This document shows positions 42,195-51,512 of a stretch of DNA of 64,000 nt, piece by piece (positions within the stretch are counted from its first letter, which is position 1; each line of letters starts with the position of its first letter). This stretch comes from Kuafuiihalomonas sp039024635. Its GTDB lineage: Bacteria > Myxococcota > Kuafuiibacteriia > Kuafuiibacteriales > Kuafuiibacteriaceae. The DNA lies in the NCBI GenBank assembly GCA_039024635.1, contig JBCCQA010000010.1, positions 74,753 to 138,752 of the forward strand, given 5' to 3'. The notes below the pieces were generated by a model. It saw only the letters and a program-made list of their open reading frames with translations, was not told the DNA's origin and searched no databases. A program made the translations under genes and the position numbers.

Positions 42195-43220
42195 TCATTT
42201 CCAGGGCTTTTCCTGAGCCACCGGCTTGGGGGTGCGGTCTACATACCAAAGACCCCAGTGCTTTTCGGCCCCGAGGGGTCGGCTCGGGTTGCCCTTCCAA
42301 GGTTCGTCGAAGGCTTCGAATACGAAGGTGCTGATGTTCTTCTCACGGGCCAAGCCATAGAGCTCGGCCACGTAGCGGGTCTGAATCCCAGGCGTAGAGC
42401 GCTCCCCAAACTCTTCGGCCTGACTGGTCCAGCCCGCTTCGCCAATGGCGAGGGGGGTGTTCGGCAGAGCTTTCTGCACCATGGCCAGGTTGGAAAGCGT
42501 GAACTCCAAGGCCTCGTCGATGCTCTTTCCCTCCCAGACCGGGTAGGCGTGGACGAAGGCAAAGTCGACCACTCGAGAAAGGGCTTCGGCGTGCTCGACG
42601 TAAGCCAAGTAGTTGTCGGCCGTCGTGACAGGCTGCTCGATGGCATCGGCCACAAGCTCTAGGTACCCGACCATGCTGTCGATAGAAACCAAGTGATCGT
42701 TCCAGGTCACGAGAGCTTCGTTCCCGACGTTCACCGCCACCACGATTTCCGAGAAATCGTTCGCCAGGCCAATGGCTCGCTGAAGCTCCCTCTGATTGGA
42801 CACGACGTGCTTCGCCAGCACCTCGTCCGGGATAGGTGAGTCGAGCCAAGCACAAGTCTCGTGGGCACTCAGTTCGGCCTCGAGCCATGCACCCAGCACG
42901 ACCTTCATCGGAAGCTCCTGGGCCCGAATCACCTCCAACACCATCTTGGAGTTCTCCCCCGAGTCATACAACCGGATGAGCCCGAAACCCTCCCGACTCA
43001 GGATCCCGAGGTCTTCCTCGACCTCGCTCCGGCTGGGGAGAACCGCCCCGTGGCCCCGGTCTGGATGCTGCCCCTCTCGAAAGCCCGAGTAGGCGATGGC
43101 TCGCCAAGTCCCGGCGACCAGGGCGTCTTCATCTTGAGCGCGCAAACCCACAGTTCCTTCCCCACCCGGCGTGCCGTGGGCGCAGCCCACGAAAAGCAAT
43201 AGTCCGATCGCGTAGCGCAC
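42195..43220 (-). CDS. Glycoside hydrolase family 17 beta-1,3-glucanase-like lipoprotein
   Basis: A 341-residue exported enzyme (GTG start; lipobox LLFVGC, Cys13). GH17 features: YSGFREGQHPDRG, IRLYDSGENS, acid/base E168 in VNVGNEALVTWND, and nucleophile E261 in IGEAGWTSQ. GH17 enzymes hydrolyse or transglycosylate beta-1,3-glucans such as laminarin. The neighbours (GPH symporter, ROK, GH1) support a beta-glucan utilisation role. It begins 3 bp after the symporter stop, so the two are cotranscribed. Confidence 0.88.
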   Translation of the reverse strand: MRYAIGLLLFVGCAHGTPGGEGTVGLRAQDEDALVAGTWRAIAYSGFREGQHPDRGHGAVLPSRSEVEEDLGILSREGFGLIRLYDSGENSKMVLEVIRAQELPMKVVLGAWLEAELSAHETCAWLDSPIPDEVLAKHVVSNQRELQRAIGLANDFSEIVVAVNVGNEALVTWNDHLVSIDSMVGYLELVADAIEQPVTTADNYLAYVEHAEALSRVVDFAFVHAYPVWEGKSIDEALEFTLSNLAMVQKALPNTPLAIGEAGWTSQAEEFGERSTPGIQTRYVAELYGLAREKNISTFVFEAFDEPWKGNPSRPLGAEKHWGLWYVDRTPKPVAQEKPWK

Positions 43221-43223
43221 GTG

Positions 43224-44693
43224 TCACGCCGCCACGGCCGCTTCGACTGAGCCTCGGCGACGCTCCAGCTCTTCGCGGATGTCGTGCGCTCGCTTCTCGG
43301 TGAGGGGATAGATGAACACCATGTACATCGCGAGCCCGGAGGCAATACAGGGAACGAAGGCGTCGCAGAGGCGCATCCAAGTCAGAGTCTCGGCTGCTTG
43401 GCTGGCGCCGAGATCGACGTTGAAGCCCGTCCAGTCGAGCAGCACCCCTCCGCCGGCCAGCGCCACCGCCATCCCCAGCTTTACGACCCACCAGAAGATG
43501 GAGCCGAACATGCCCTCTCGACGCTGCGAGGTCTGAAGCTCATCCATGTCGCAGACGTCAGCCACCATGGAGGGCATGAGCGTGAACAGTGCGCCGAGAC
43601 CGAATGCGATGAAGGGCGCTGGAACCAAAGTGAGCCAAGGATTGTCCGGCGTGTAGCAGAACCACTTCATGACGTAGCCGAGCATTGAGAGGCCAGTGGC
43701 CACGAAAAAGGCCTTCCGCTTGCCTATCTTGGTGGCGAGGACCGTCACGATGGCGATGACAACGAAGGCGGCCATGGTCTGGAAGGAGCCAGCGTAGCCC
43801 GCGAGCTTGGAGCCCATCTCCTGGTCGCCCGCGCATACGTAGTAGATGATCACGTAGAGCTGAAAGCTGGCGATGAGCATGAAGCCATTGAAGACGAGGA
43901 AGGTGGCTCCACACAGCTGGAGGAAGGCCTTGACCTTGATGGCGGCCGCGAAGCCCCTCAGGAACTCGACCACGCCCTGTCCGATCGCCTTCATTCGCTC
44001 ACGCTTGGGCGGCGCTTTCTCGGCTTCCTGCAAGCCGGGGTGGAGCCGCTCCCTCAAGAAGATGGCGGGCAAGATCCCCAAGCCGATGGTGAGCGCTGCG
44101 ACGCCGAGGGCGAGGCCCTGCGCTCCTTCGATCAAGTCGTCGAAGAGGGCGTCGTACTGCATGATGTAGAGGAACCAGGGGGAGACCAAGTAGGCCAGCT
44201 GTGAGAAGAAGTTCTGGACGCCCATGAGGCGCGTTCGCTCGTGGTAGTCAGGCGTAAGCTCGTAGCCCAGCGCAACCCAGGGCGTCGCAAAGATGGTGTA
44301 CGCCAAGTAGAAGACGAAGGAGACGACCAGGAAGTACCAAAAGTACCAGCTGTCCGATTTTCCGGGCGGCAGCTGCCAAAGGAGCAAGAAGGTCAAGCCA
44401 GCCAGGATCGCCCCCGCAAAGATGTAGGGCCGTCGTCGGCCCCAGCGCGTGCGTGTGTTGTCCGAAATGAAGCCCATCAGGGGGTCGGTGATGGCGTCGG
44501 TGAGTCGTGGGAGCGAGCTCACCAAGCCGACCAGGGTCAGCGACATGCCGAAGTGCAGGTTCAGGACGACCACCATCCCGCCGACGGCGGCGGCCAGGAG
44601 GTTGTTCACGAAACCTCCCAAGCCGTAGATCAACTTCTGAGCGAGCGGGATGCGCTCCTCGGGCTTCGTGGTGAAGTGTTCTGTATTACTCAT
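43224..44693 (-). CDS. GPH-family sugar:cation symporter (MFS)
   Basis: A 489-residue permease with about twelve transmembrane segments, starting at ATG 44693 (an upstream in-frame start would add 24 polar residues). Typical GPH/MelB motif: SLPRLTDAITDPLMGFISDNTRTRWGRRRPYIFAGA. Other conserved segments: ATPWVALGYELTPDYHERTRL and ADVCDMDELQTSQRREGMFGSIFWW. Imports oligosaccharides or glycosides with a cation; here likely laminaribiose or a similar beta-glucoside. Clustered with GH17 and divergent from GH1. Confidence 0.9.
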   Translation of the reverse strand: MSNTEHFTTKPEERIPLAQKLIYGLGGFVNNLLAAAVGGMVVVLNLHFGMSLTLVGLVSSLPRLTDAITDPLMGFISDNTRTRWGRRRPYIFAGAILAGLTFLLLWQLPPGKSDSWYFWYFLVVSFVFYLAYTIFATPWVALGYELTPDYHERTRLMGVQNFFSQLAYLVSPWFLYIMQYDALFDDLIEGAQGLALGVAALTIGLGILPAIFLRERLHPGLQEAEKAPPKRERMKAIGQGVVEFLRGFAAAIKVKAFLQLCGATFLVFNGFMLIASFQLYVIIYYVCAGDQEMGSKLAGYAGSFQTMAAFVVIAIVTVLATKIGKRKAFFVATGLSMLGYVMKWFCYTPDNPWLTLVPAPFIAFGLGALFTLMPSMVADVCDMDELQTSQRREGMFGSIFWWVVKLGMAVALAGGGVLLDWTGFNVDLGASQAAETLTWMRLCDAFVPCIASGLAMYMVFIYPLTEKRAHDIREELERRRGSVEAAVAA

Positions 44694-44793
44694 CGCGGAC
44701 CGTCTCTCGTATGCTCCGCCACCTAAGCGACGGGCGAGGGCTGAAGAATGGAGGATGAAAGGCACGGCGTATCCGGCCGGGCGAGGCCGAGAC

Positions 44794-46038
44794 TCATGCC
44801 GCCATGTCCTCCTTGCTGAAAATCGAGATACGCTGCTCCGCCAGGGCAGCTTCGAGCACGAGGCAGGCCGCTCCCAGGCACACCGCCTGGTCGTTCTCGG
44901 AGATCACGACCGTCGACTCGCTGATGGCGGGGGACAGAGCCCGCTCGTTGAGGGATGCCTGCAGTGGGCCGAGCAGGTGGTCACCAGCGCGAGTGATGCG
45001 TCCCCCGAGCACCACCCGCTCCAGGTTCAGGAGGTTCAGAACGTTGGCGATCGCGATGCCCAGGGTGCTGCCGGCGTAGCCGACGACCTCGCGGGCGAGC
45101 GAGTCTCCTTGCAGGGCCGCCTGGACCAAAGAAGCGACGCTGAGTTTGTCGAGGTCCAGGAGCGTATCGGGGTAGCGGGAGCGCCGAATGCGGCAGCGGT
45201 CCAAAAGGGGCGGGGTCCCGACCACCACGTTCAGGCATCCGTTCAGCCCGCACACGCAGGGAGGCCCCGAGGTGTCGATCGACATGTGGCCGAGTTCCCC
45301 TGCGAATCCTTGGTGACCACTGAAGAGCTGGCCTCCGAGGCGGAAGCCGGCCCCTATGCCGGTGGCCACCTTGATGAAGGCGGCGTGTTCGCAGCCCTGC
45401 GCAGCCCCCCAACGGGCTTCGCCTCGCATGCCGGCGTTGGCGTCGTTGTCGGCGAAGACGGGCACCCGAAATCGAGCCTCCAGCTGTTGGATGACGTCGA
45501 CGCCCTCCCAAGCTGGAAGGACCAGGGCTAGAGTCTCGCTGGTACCGGGCGCGACAGGCGCCGGAAGACCGACACCGATGCCGAGCAGCCGCGGTCGAAT
45601 GGGTGCGGGCTCCAGGACACAGCGTCTGATCATGGTGGCCGCAATGTCGATGGTCTCTTGGGGACGATCTCGAGTGTCGAAGTCTTGGCTCACATGCTCC
45701 AGAACCCGACCTCGCAGGTCGACGAGAGCGCAGCTCACGTGGCCCCCTCCGATCTCGACGCCGACCATCACCCGAGAGTCGCTGACGAGCTCCAAGAGAA
45801 TGGGGCGTCGACCGCCGCGGGAGGCGCCCCGGCGCGTCTCGACGACCAGGCCGGCGCCCAAGAGCTCTCCGACGATGGCCGAAATGGTCGATCGGCTGAA
45901 ACCCGTGGCCCGAGCCAGGTCGGCGCGAGAGATGGCCTCCGAGTCCCAAATCTTTCTCAGAACAACCGACCGGTGGCTAAACCGGATGGCTTGGGCGTCG
46001 AGGACATCCCCGGAATATGGGCGGTCGGACCGGCTCAT
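44794..46038 (-). CDS. ROK-family transcriptional regulator
   Basis: A 414-residue NagC/XylR-type regulator. A winged-helix N-terminal domain (SRADLARATGFSRSTISAIVGELLGAGLVVETRRGASRGGRRP) precedes the sugar-kinase-like ROK fold (GVEIGGGHVSCALVDLRG; NDANAGMRGEARWGAA). The Zn site CVCGLNGCLNVV matches the ROK CxCGxxGC motif. Start at ATG 46038 is chosen; TTG 46053 is also open. Divergent from GH1. It probably senses a glucan-derived sugar and represses both arms of the locus. Confidence 0.9.
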   Translation of the reverse strand: MSRSDRPYSGDVLDAQAIRFSHRSVVLRKIWDSEAISRADLARATGFSRSTISAIVGELLGAGLVVETRRGASRGGRRPILLELVSDSRVMVGVEIGGGHVSCALVDLRGRVLEHVSQDFDTRDRPQETIDIAATMIRRCVLEPAPIRPRLLGIGVGLPAPVAPGTSETLALVLPAWEGVDVIQQLEARFRVPVFADNDANAGMRGEARWGAAQGCEHAAFIKVATGIGAGFRLGGQLFSGHQGFAGELGHMSIDTSGPPCVCGLNGCLNVVVGTPPLLDRCRIRRSRYPDTLLDLDKLSVASLVQAALQGDSLAREVVGYAGSTLGIAIANVLNLLNLERVVLGGRITRAGDHLLGPLQASLNERALSPAISESTVVISENDQAVCLGAACLVLEAALAEQRISIFSKEDMAA

Positions 46039-46060
46039 TTGTTCGAGGCGCAAACAAACC
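46039..46060. repeat. Direct repeat, left copy (candidate ROK operator)
   Basis: The segment starts TTGTTCGAGGCG and ends CAAACAAACC. It recurs 150 bp to the right, at 46189-46210, with the same CAAACAAACC end and about 16 of 22 matching bases. It lies directly before the ROK start. Confidence 0.5.
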
Positions 46061-46188
46061 TAGAGAGCTCGGAGCGGCGAGGTCAACCGAGGCGCCGCCC
46101 AACTCCTTGATTTCACTAACGCGGAGCGTCAACGCAGGAGGCACTTTCCTCGGACCTGGGGTTGATTTTACGCAACCAGACTCCTACT

Positions 46189-46210
46189 TCGTCCGTGGCT
46201 CAAACAAACC
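46189..46210. repeat. Direct repeat, right copy (candidate ROK operator)
   Basis: Starts TCGTCCGTGGCT and ends CAAACAAACC, 46 bp before the GH1 start. Paired with the copy at 46039-46060. Confidence 0.5.
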
Positions 46211-46256
46211 ATGCCGTCCTCATCACACTTTGCCCCACGCTTCGCGAACGAAGAGC

Positions 46257-47654
46257 ATGGGTCCCCCTGGAGCCCGCCTCGTGCGTGAATTCCCTGAAGA
46301 CTTCGTCTTCGGCACCTCGACCTCGGCCTTTCAGGTCGAAGGCAACACGCAAGCCGATGGCCGAGGTGATTCGATTTGGGACAGCTTCGCCCGCCGAGCC
46401 GGGACCATCTCCGACGGTTCGGACGGCAGCCCAGCTTGCGATCACTATCGCCGCTGGGCCGATGACATTGACCTGATGCGAAGGATGGGCGTGGACGCCT
46501 ATCGCTTCTCGATGGCCTGGCCCCGCATCTTTCCAAACGGTCGCGGAGCTCTCAACGAAGCAGGCTTGGACTTCTATCAGCGACTGGTCGACGGGCTCCT
46601 GGAGGCCGACATCGAGCCGATGCTCACCCTCTATCACTGGGACCTGCCCCAAGCACTGCAAGACCGTGGCGGGTGGCCAGAACGGGACACCGGTCTAGCC
46701 TTTGCCGACTACGCACAGCTCGTTTCGCGACGGCTCGGCGACCGAGTGAAGCTCTGGGTCACGCACAACGAACCGTGGTGCATCTCGGTGCTTGGTCACG
46801 AACTCGGCGAGCATGCGCCGGGCCTACAGGACGTGGAAGCGAGCCTCCGCGCGGCCCACAACGTCCTCCTCTCTCACGGGTGGGCCACGGAAGCCATGCG
46901 AACCGAGGTGCCCGAGGATGCTCGGCTGGGCATCGTCCTCAACCTGACTCCCGCCCACCCTGCCTCCCCGAGCGAGGCTGACCGAGAAGAGGCCCGCCGC
47001 TTCGATGCGCGCTTCAATCGCTGGTTCTTGGACCCACTCTTCCGGGGCCAATACCCCGAGGATGGCGTTCGAGACCGAAGGCTCAGCGGCGAACTTCCAG
47101 AGGGGCCGCTTCCCTTCGTGCAGGAAGGCGACATGTCGACCATCGCCGTCCCGACGGATTTCCTCGGATTGAACTACTACTCCAGGGCCATCCTGCGCTC
47201 GGGAGCGTTGGCCGAAGCCGACAACGCGCCCCGTGAGCTTGATCCCCCTTCGGCCGAGACGCTCACCGACATGGGCTGGGAGGTCCATCCCGACGGTCTG
47301 GAGGAGACGCTCAGGCGTTTGGCCGACGAGTACGCGCCCCCGGCCATCTACGTGACCGAGAATGGCTGCGCCTACGCCATGGGCCCGGACGAGGAAGGTC
47401 GAATTCGCGACGAACAGCGCGTTGAGTTTCTGGAGGGCCATCTTCGGGCCGTGGCGCGGGCGCTCGAGGCCGAGGTGCCGGTGGCGGGCTACTTCGTCTG
47501 GTCCCTGCTCGACAACTTCGAGTGGGCCCACGGCTACACCAAGCGCTTCGGCCTCGCTTGGGTCGACTACGAGACACAGACACGAACGTTGAAGGACAGC
47601 GGACTCCGCTACGCAGAGATCATCGCGTCGCGGGGATGGGAGTACGAATCATGA
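46257..47654 (+). CDS. Glycoside hydrolase family 1 beta-glucosidase
   Basis: A 465-residue cytoplasmic enzyme (no signal peptide). GH1 features: FVFGTSTSAFQVEGN at the start, acid/base Glu in WVTHNEPWC, nucleophile Glu in IYVTENGCAY, and YFVWSLLDNFEWAHGY-KRFGL. Hydrolyses beta-glucosides or laminari-oligosaccharides brought in by the GPH symporter. Its stop overlaps the next gene's ATG (ATGA), so the glycosidase-barrel fusion is cotranslated. Confidence 0.93.
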   Translation: MGPPGARLVREFPEDFVFGTSTSAFQVEGNTQADGRGDSIWDSFARRAGTISDGSDGSPACDHYRRWADDIDLMRRMGVDAYRFSMAWPRIFPNGRGALNEAGLDFYQRLVDGLLEADIEPMLTLYHWDLPQALQDRGGWPERDTGLAFADYAQLVSRRLGDRVKLWVTHNEPWCISVLGHELGEHAPGLQDVEASLRAAHNVLLSHGWATEAMRTEVPEDARLGIVLNLTPAHPASPSEADREEARRFDARFNRWFLDPLFRGQYPEDGVRDRRLSGELPEGPLPFVQEGDMSTIAVPTDFLGLNYYSRAILRSGALAEADNAPRELDPPSAETLTDMGWEVHPDGLEETLRRLADEYAPPAIYVTENGCAYAMGPDEEGRIRDEQRVEFLEGHLRAVARALEAEVPVAGYFVWSLLDNFEWAHGYTKRFGLAWVDYETQTRTLKDSGLRYAEIIASRGWEYES

Positions 47655-50600
47655 GATGGATGTTGGCGGCCCTACTGGCCCTAGCCACCGGGAGCGCATC
47701 GGCGGCCCCGAACAAGGTCGAAGTCTACGAGGATGAACGTGGCTTCAAACTACAGGTCGACGGCGAGGACTTCTTCGTCTTCGGCATGAACTGGGACTAC
47801 TTCCCGGTCGGCACGAACTACACCTACAACTTTTGGGCACAGTCCGACGAGTTCATCAAGAAGGCGCTCGACTACGACCTGAAGGTCCTCGGAGGCATGG
47901 GCGTGAACGTCCTCCGCCTCTATGTCGGGGTGCCGCCCAAGTGGATCCGGTACATCTACGAAGAGCACAAGATGTACACGGTGCTGAACCACGCAATGGG
48001 CCGCTACGGCTACCTGGTGGACGGGACCTATGAAGACCCGATCAACTACCAGAACTCTCGGCACCGAGAAGTCATCGCCAACGACATCTACAAGATCGTC
48101 GAAGCCTACAAGGACACGCCCGGTCTGCTCTTCTACCTCCTCGGCAACGAGAACAACTACGGCTTGTTCTGGGAGTCGGCCGAGACGGAGGACGTACCCG
48201 AGGAGAAGAAAGGCGAGCTGAGAGCCCAGTATCTCTACTCCCTATACGGTGAGATCACCGAGGGCATCCAGGCCCGGGACAAGAACCACCCGGTGGCCAT
48301 CGCCAACGGCGACATCCAGTACATCGACCTCATCGCGAAGTACTGTCCTACCCTGGACATCATGGGGGCGAACGTCTACCGGGGCGCAATTTCTGGGAAC
48401 CTCTTCGACGAGGTCAAAGAGAAGCTCGGCATCCCCTTCGTCTACACCGAGTTCGGCAGCGACGCCTACGACGCCAAGCGGAAGCAGGAGGCCGACATCG
48501 AGCAGGCCGCCTACCTGCGCACGCAGTGGCAAGAGATCTACGAGCACGCCTACGGAAAAGGTCGCTCGGGCACCGCCATCGGCGGCATGATTTTTCAGTG
48601 GGTCGACGGCTGGTGGAAGACCGGCCAGACCGTGGACCTGGACAAGCAGAACACCAAGGCTTCCTGGTCGAACCAGGCCTACATCTTCGACTGGCAGCCC
48701 GACGCCAACAACATGAACGAGGAGTGGTTCGGCATCGCGGCCAAGAGCCGTTCGGACGAAAACGGCCTCTATGAGGTCTACCCAAGGACCGCCTACTACC
48801 TCCTCCAAGAAGGGTTCAAGTTGAACCCCTACAACGTTAATTCGCTGGAACAGGTTCGGGATCACTGGGGTCGACTCAGCCCACAGGACTTCTCCAAGCA
48901 GTACCAGATCGACTCCCTCAGCAACGCAGTGAAGGAGCTACAGATGGTGAAGATGCTCAACGTCCGGATGGACTTCAAGACCTTCACCACCGGCGGTTCC
49001 GGCCTAGCCAACGAGGATCTGAACCGAGGCCAGTTTGACCATCTCGAGTCCTTCTACTTCGACTTCGGACTGCAACCGACGAACAACTTCTCGGCCCGAG
49101 CCTCCATCAACGGTCTCGGGAACATTCCGACCAACCCCATCAACCCGATCTTCTACGAGAACAGAGCCTTGGCGGCCGAGGAAGACCTCGAACGATTCCA
49201 GCTCTACCAGGCCGAGTTCGAGTGGGACGAGAAGTGGTTCAAGCTCGAAGGCTACTACCGAACGCAACACTACCACTGGGGCTACGAGGGCGACTTCTTC
49301 GGTCTCTACCAGGAAGCCAACTACCCCTCGGTCCCCATGGCTTTCGTGGAGGGTGTGGACACCTTCAACGCCGACGCGCCCCTCGGCGCGGTGTGGACGG
49401 GGAAGAAGTGGTTCGATGGCTTCAAAATCGCCTTCGGACCCCAGCTCTACTGGGGTGCCAACCCTGGCATGATCGCCAAGTACTACAAGGAGTGGGGCAA
49501 GCTCGATCTGGGCATCATTCACCAAGAAGACTTCGAGCAGTTTACGGATGACGCGGGCACGAGCTCCGCGATTCCGCTCCCTCGAACCCGAAAGAGTACG
49601 GTCTCGCTGGGCTACAAGTTCGGCAAGTTCCAGCTGAAGGCGGGCGGCATCATCGCAGGTTCGGACCGCTTGAACCGGGACTACACCATCGCTCGAGAGG
49701 CGACCGGACCAGGCAACGGGTACCTCGACTCGGGCTACGACATCCTCGACGACGAGATCGAGTTCATCGATACCCTGGGCGGCAAAGCGAAGCTCGTGTA
49801 CACCGGCAAGCCCTTCAATTTCTATCTTCAGGGCTCCTTCAAGGGTCTGGTGGCCGACGGCTTCGGCGATCCGACCGATACCATCACCGGCTGGATTCTG
49901 GACGAGGTCGGCCAAGGCAACCACTGGGCCGTCGGCGGCGGCCTCGCCTACATGATCGGCGACTTCCAGATCGCGCCGAACTTCATCTACCAAGAGCCCC
50001 TGCAGGGCCCTCTTCCAAGCATTCCGCAGCTGGCCCTTGCCGATGGGCGCGTGTTCACCGGCGTGGCTCCCCGGAACCAGGTAGCGGACCCCTTCTGGGT
50101 CCGGGGCAACCGTCAGATGCTGGCCGGCGAGCTGCTCATCGCCTTCGACCCGACGCCCGCCACCTGGATGTGGGCCTGGGACGCCATCCGCCAGGAGGAC
50201 GCCTTCCTGTCGGGCTACATCGACTTCGTCTACCGGCATCTGCCGACCTCCCAGGACTCGGGGGTCGGTATCCTCAACCTCCAGCAAGCCTCGGAAGGGC
50301 TGGCGACTTTCGCGCCTCCGCCCGAACCGGGAAGCAATGCCCTCGTCGTCTTCGGAGGCGCCCCGCCGGCTCGGGACCTGTGGGAGGTCACGGGCCGGGT
50401 CATCATGGTGCCCAACCCTCAGACCAAGATAACCCTGAGCGGCTACGGCGGCACCATCCAGTCCACGGGGATCGACCCCCGGCTCATCGAGCGGGTGGGT
50501 TTCGACTACCGCCTTCTCTACCGTCGGCTGGACTGGGGGGCTTTCCTCAAGTTCAACGACTGGGGTCCCTACGACTTCCAGCGTGACCTGAACCTGACGT

Positions 50601-50800
50601 TCCCCGTTCAGGTCGCCACCTATCTCACCTACGGACTGAAGGCGCCGGAGTGGTTCATGGACGTGTACACGAACTTTGGCGCACAATTCACCTATCGAAG
50701 CCTGGACCAGTATTCGGACGGTATCGCCACGGACTTGGCGCCCGCCGACCGGACGGGAGAGCAATGGGAGGTCATGAGTTATGTGCAGATCGCGCTTTGA
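47651..50800 (+). CDS. Secreted glycosidase fused to outer-membrane-barrel-like domain
   Basis: A 1049-residue protein with signal peptide (cleavage near ASAAP). Residues about 20-390 form a (beta/alpha)8 glycosidase of GH2-like TIM-barrel type: acid/base E167 in LLGNENNYG, nucleophile E267 in FVYTEFGSDAYD, FQWVDGWW later. From about 430 the sequence changes to repeated amphipathic strands with aromatic girdles (WFKLEGYYRTQHYHWGYEG, KLVYTGKPFNFYLQGSFKGLV, RVGFDYRLLYRRLDWGAFLKF), like an outer-membrane barrel. So the catalytic domain appears tethered to, or inserted in, the outer membrane. Coupled to GH1 upstream and lipoproteins downstream. Specific substrate inferred to be beta-glucan. Confidence 0.8.
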   Translation: MRWMLAALLALATGSASAAPNKVEVYEDERGFKLQVDGEDFFVFGMNWDYFPVGTNYTYNFWAQSDEFIKKALDYDLKVLGGMGVNVLRLYVGVPPKWIRYIYEEHKMYTVLNHAMGRYGYLVDGTYEDPINYQNSRHREVIANDIYKIVEAYKDTPGLLFYLLGNENNYGLFWESAETEDVPEEKKGELRAQYLYSLYGEITEGIQARDKNHPVAIANGDIQYIDLIAKYCPTLDIMGANVYRGAISGNLFDEVKEKLGIPFVYTEFGSDAYDAKRKQEADIEQAAYLRTQWQEIYEHAYGKGRSGTAIGGMIFQWVDGWWKTGQTVDLDKQNTKASWSNQAYIFDWQPDANNMNEEWFGIAAKSRSDENGLYEVYPRTAYYLLQEGFKLNPYNVNSLEQVRDHWGRLSPQDFSKQYQIDSLSNAVKELQMVKMLNVRMDFKTFTTGGSGLANEDLNRGQFDHLESFYFDFGLQPTNNFSARASINGLGNIPTNPINPIFYENRALAAEEDLERFQLYQAEFEWDEKWFKLEGYYRTQHYHWGYEGDFFGLYQEANYPSVPMAFVEGVDTFNADAPLGAVWTGKKWFDGFKIAFGPQLYWGANPGMIAKYYKEWGKLDLGIIHQEDFEQFTDDAGTSSAIPLPRTRKSTVSLGYKFGKFQLKAGGIIAGSDRLNRDYTIAREATGPGNGYLDSGYDILDDEIEFIDTLGGKAKLVYTGKPFNFYLQGSFKGLVADGFGDPTDTITGWILDEVGQGNHWAVGGGLAYMIGDFQIAPNFIYQEPLQGPLPSIPQLALADGRVFTGVAPRNQVADPFWVRGNRQMLAGELLIAFDPTPATWMWAWDAIRQEDAFLSGYIDFVYRHLPTSQDSGVGILNLQQASEGLATFAPPPEPGSNALVVFGGAPPARDLWEVTGRVIMVPNPQTKITLSGYGGTIQSTGIDPRLIERVGFDYRLLYRRLDWGAFLKFNDWGPYDFQRDLNLTFPVQVATYLTYGLKAPEWFMDVYTNFGAQFTYRSLDQYSDGIATDLAPADRTGEQWEVMSYVQIAL

Positions 50801-51512
50801 TTGGATGCTGCTGGCCGTCGTCGGCGTTGCGGCATCGGCCTGTGGAGACGACCTGGACGCACGGGTGTTCCGGTTCGAGCAGGACCTTTCCGACGCGACC
50901 CAGCCTCCTGGAGTCGTCGAGATTGAGGGTCGCACCTTCAACGAGGGCCGCCGGGTCTGCACTGAGCAGCAGGAGAGGTTCCGGCGCTTCCAGCCCCTTC
51001 GCCTCTACCTGATCGACGAGACGGTCGGCGTCCATCCCTCCGAGTCCGTCATCGCGGATGACTGTAACCCCTTCCAGGAGGACTCTTTCCCTCTCGCCGA
51101 GCCTGACCTCTTCGAACTCGATGGGGTGGGCAACGTCGCATCCTTCTATGGCTGGGCAACCGCGCTCACCGGGCGCGTGGCGACCCAGCCTGGCCTGGCC
51201 CAGCTCTTCGCGGCCGACGCTCTGGTGCGTATCGCGGCCAACCAGCCCCTCCAGGCCCCCGACGCGGACCCGGCGACGCTCCGCTTCATGGCGGCCGAGG
51301 GCTACCGCAACGTTCTCGTCTTTTTCCCGAAGGACCAGCTCTTTGCCGAAGACCCGACCGCACCCGGGCTCAGCCTGGCTACTCTGGCCGCCGAGCGTCT
51401 GCAGGGCCTGCAAGGCCTCCTGCCGCCCAGCCAGCTCCGGCTTCCCCCGGGCTGGGTCTTCGTGGATGGCGAAGCGGTCTTCCAGCTCGACCGATTCCGA
51501 GGTGATGACTGA
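50781..51512 (+). CDS. Lipoprotein of the glucan locus, unknown family
   Basis: A 243-residue lipoprotein (GVAASAC, Cys21). The ATG lies 20 bp inside the end of the fusion gene and the stop overlaps the next start, so it is translated with its neighbours. The mature part has scattered strands and helices (ELDGVGNVASFYGWATALTGRVATQPGLAQLFAADALVRIAANQPL). No family was recognised. The position suggests that it helps the surface glycosidase, perhaps by binding substrate or the barrel. Confidence 0.65.
   Translation: MCRSRFDWMLLAVVGVAASACGDDLDARVFRFEQDLSDATQPPGVVEIEGRTFNEGRRVCTEQQERFRRFQPLRLYLIDETVGVHPSESVIADDCNPFQEDSFPLAEPDLFELDGVGNVASFYGWATALTGRVATQPGLAQLFAADALVRIAANQPLQAPDADPATLRFMAAEGYRNVLVFFPKDQLFAEDPTAPGLSLATLAAERLQGLQGLLPPSQLRLPPGWVFVDGEAVFQLDRFRGDD

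Noticed and set aside
49004..50962. Long open frame of about 650 codons on the minus strand opposite the glycosidase-barrel fusion
   Set aside because: It is an antisense shadow created by high GC content; the plus-strand product has clear domains and coupled neighbours.
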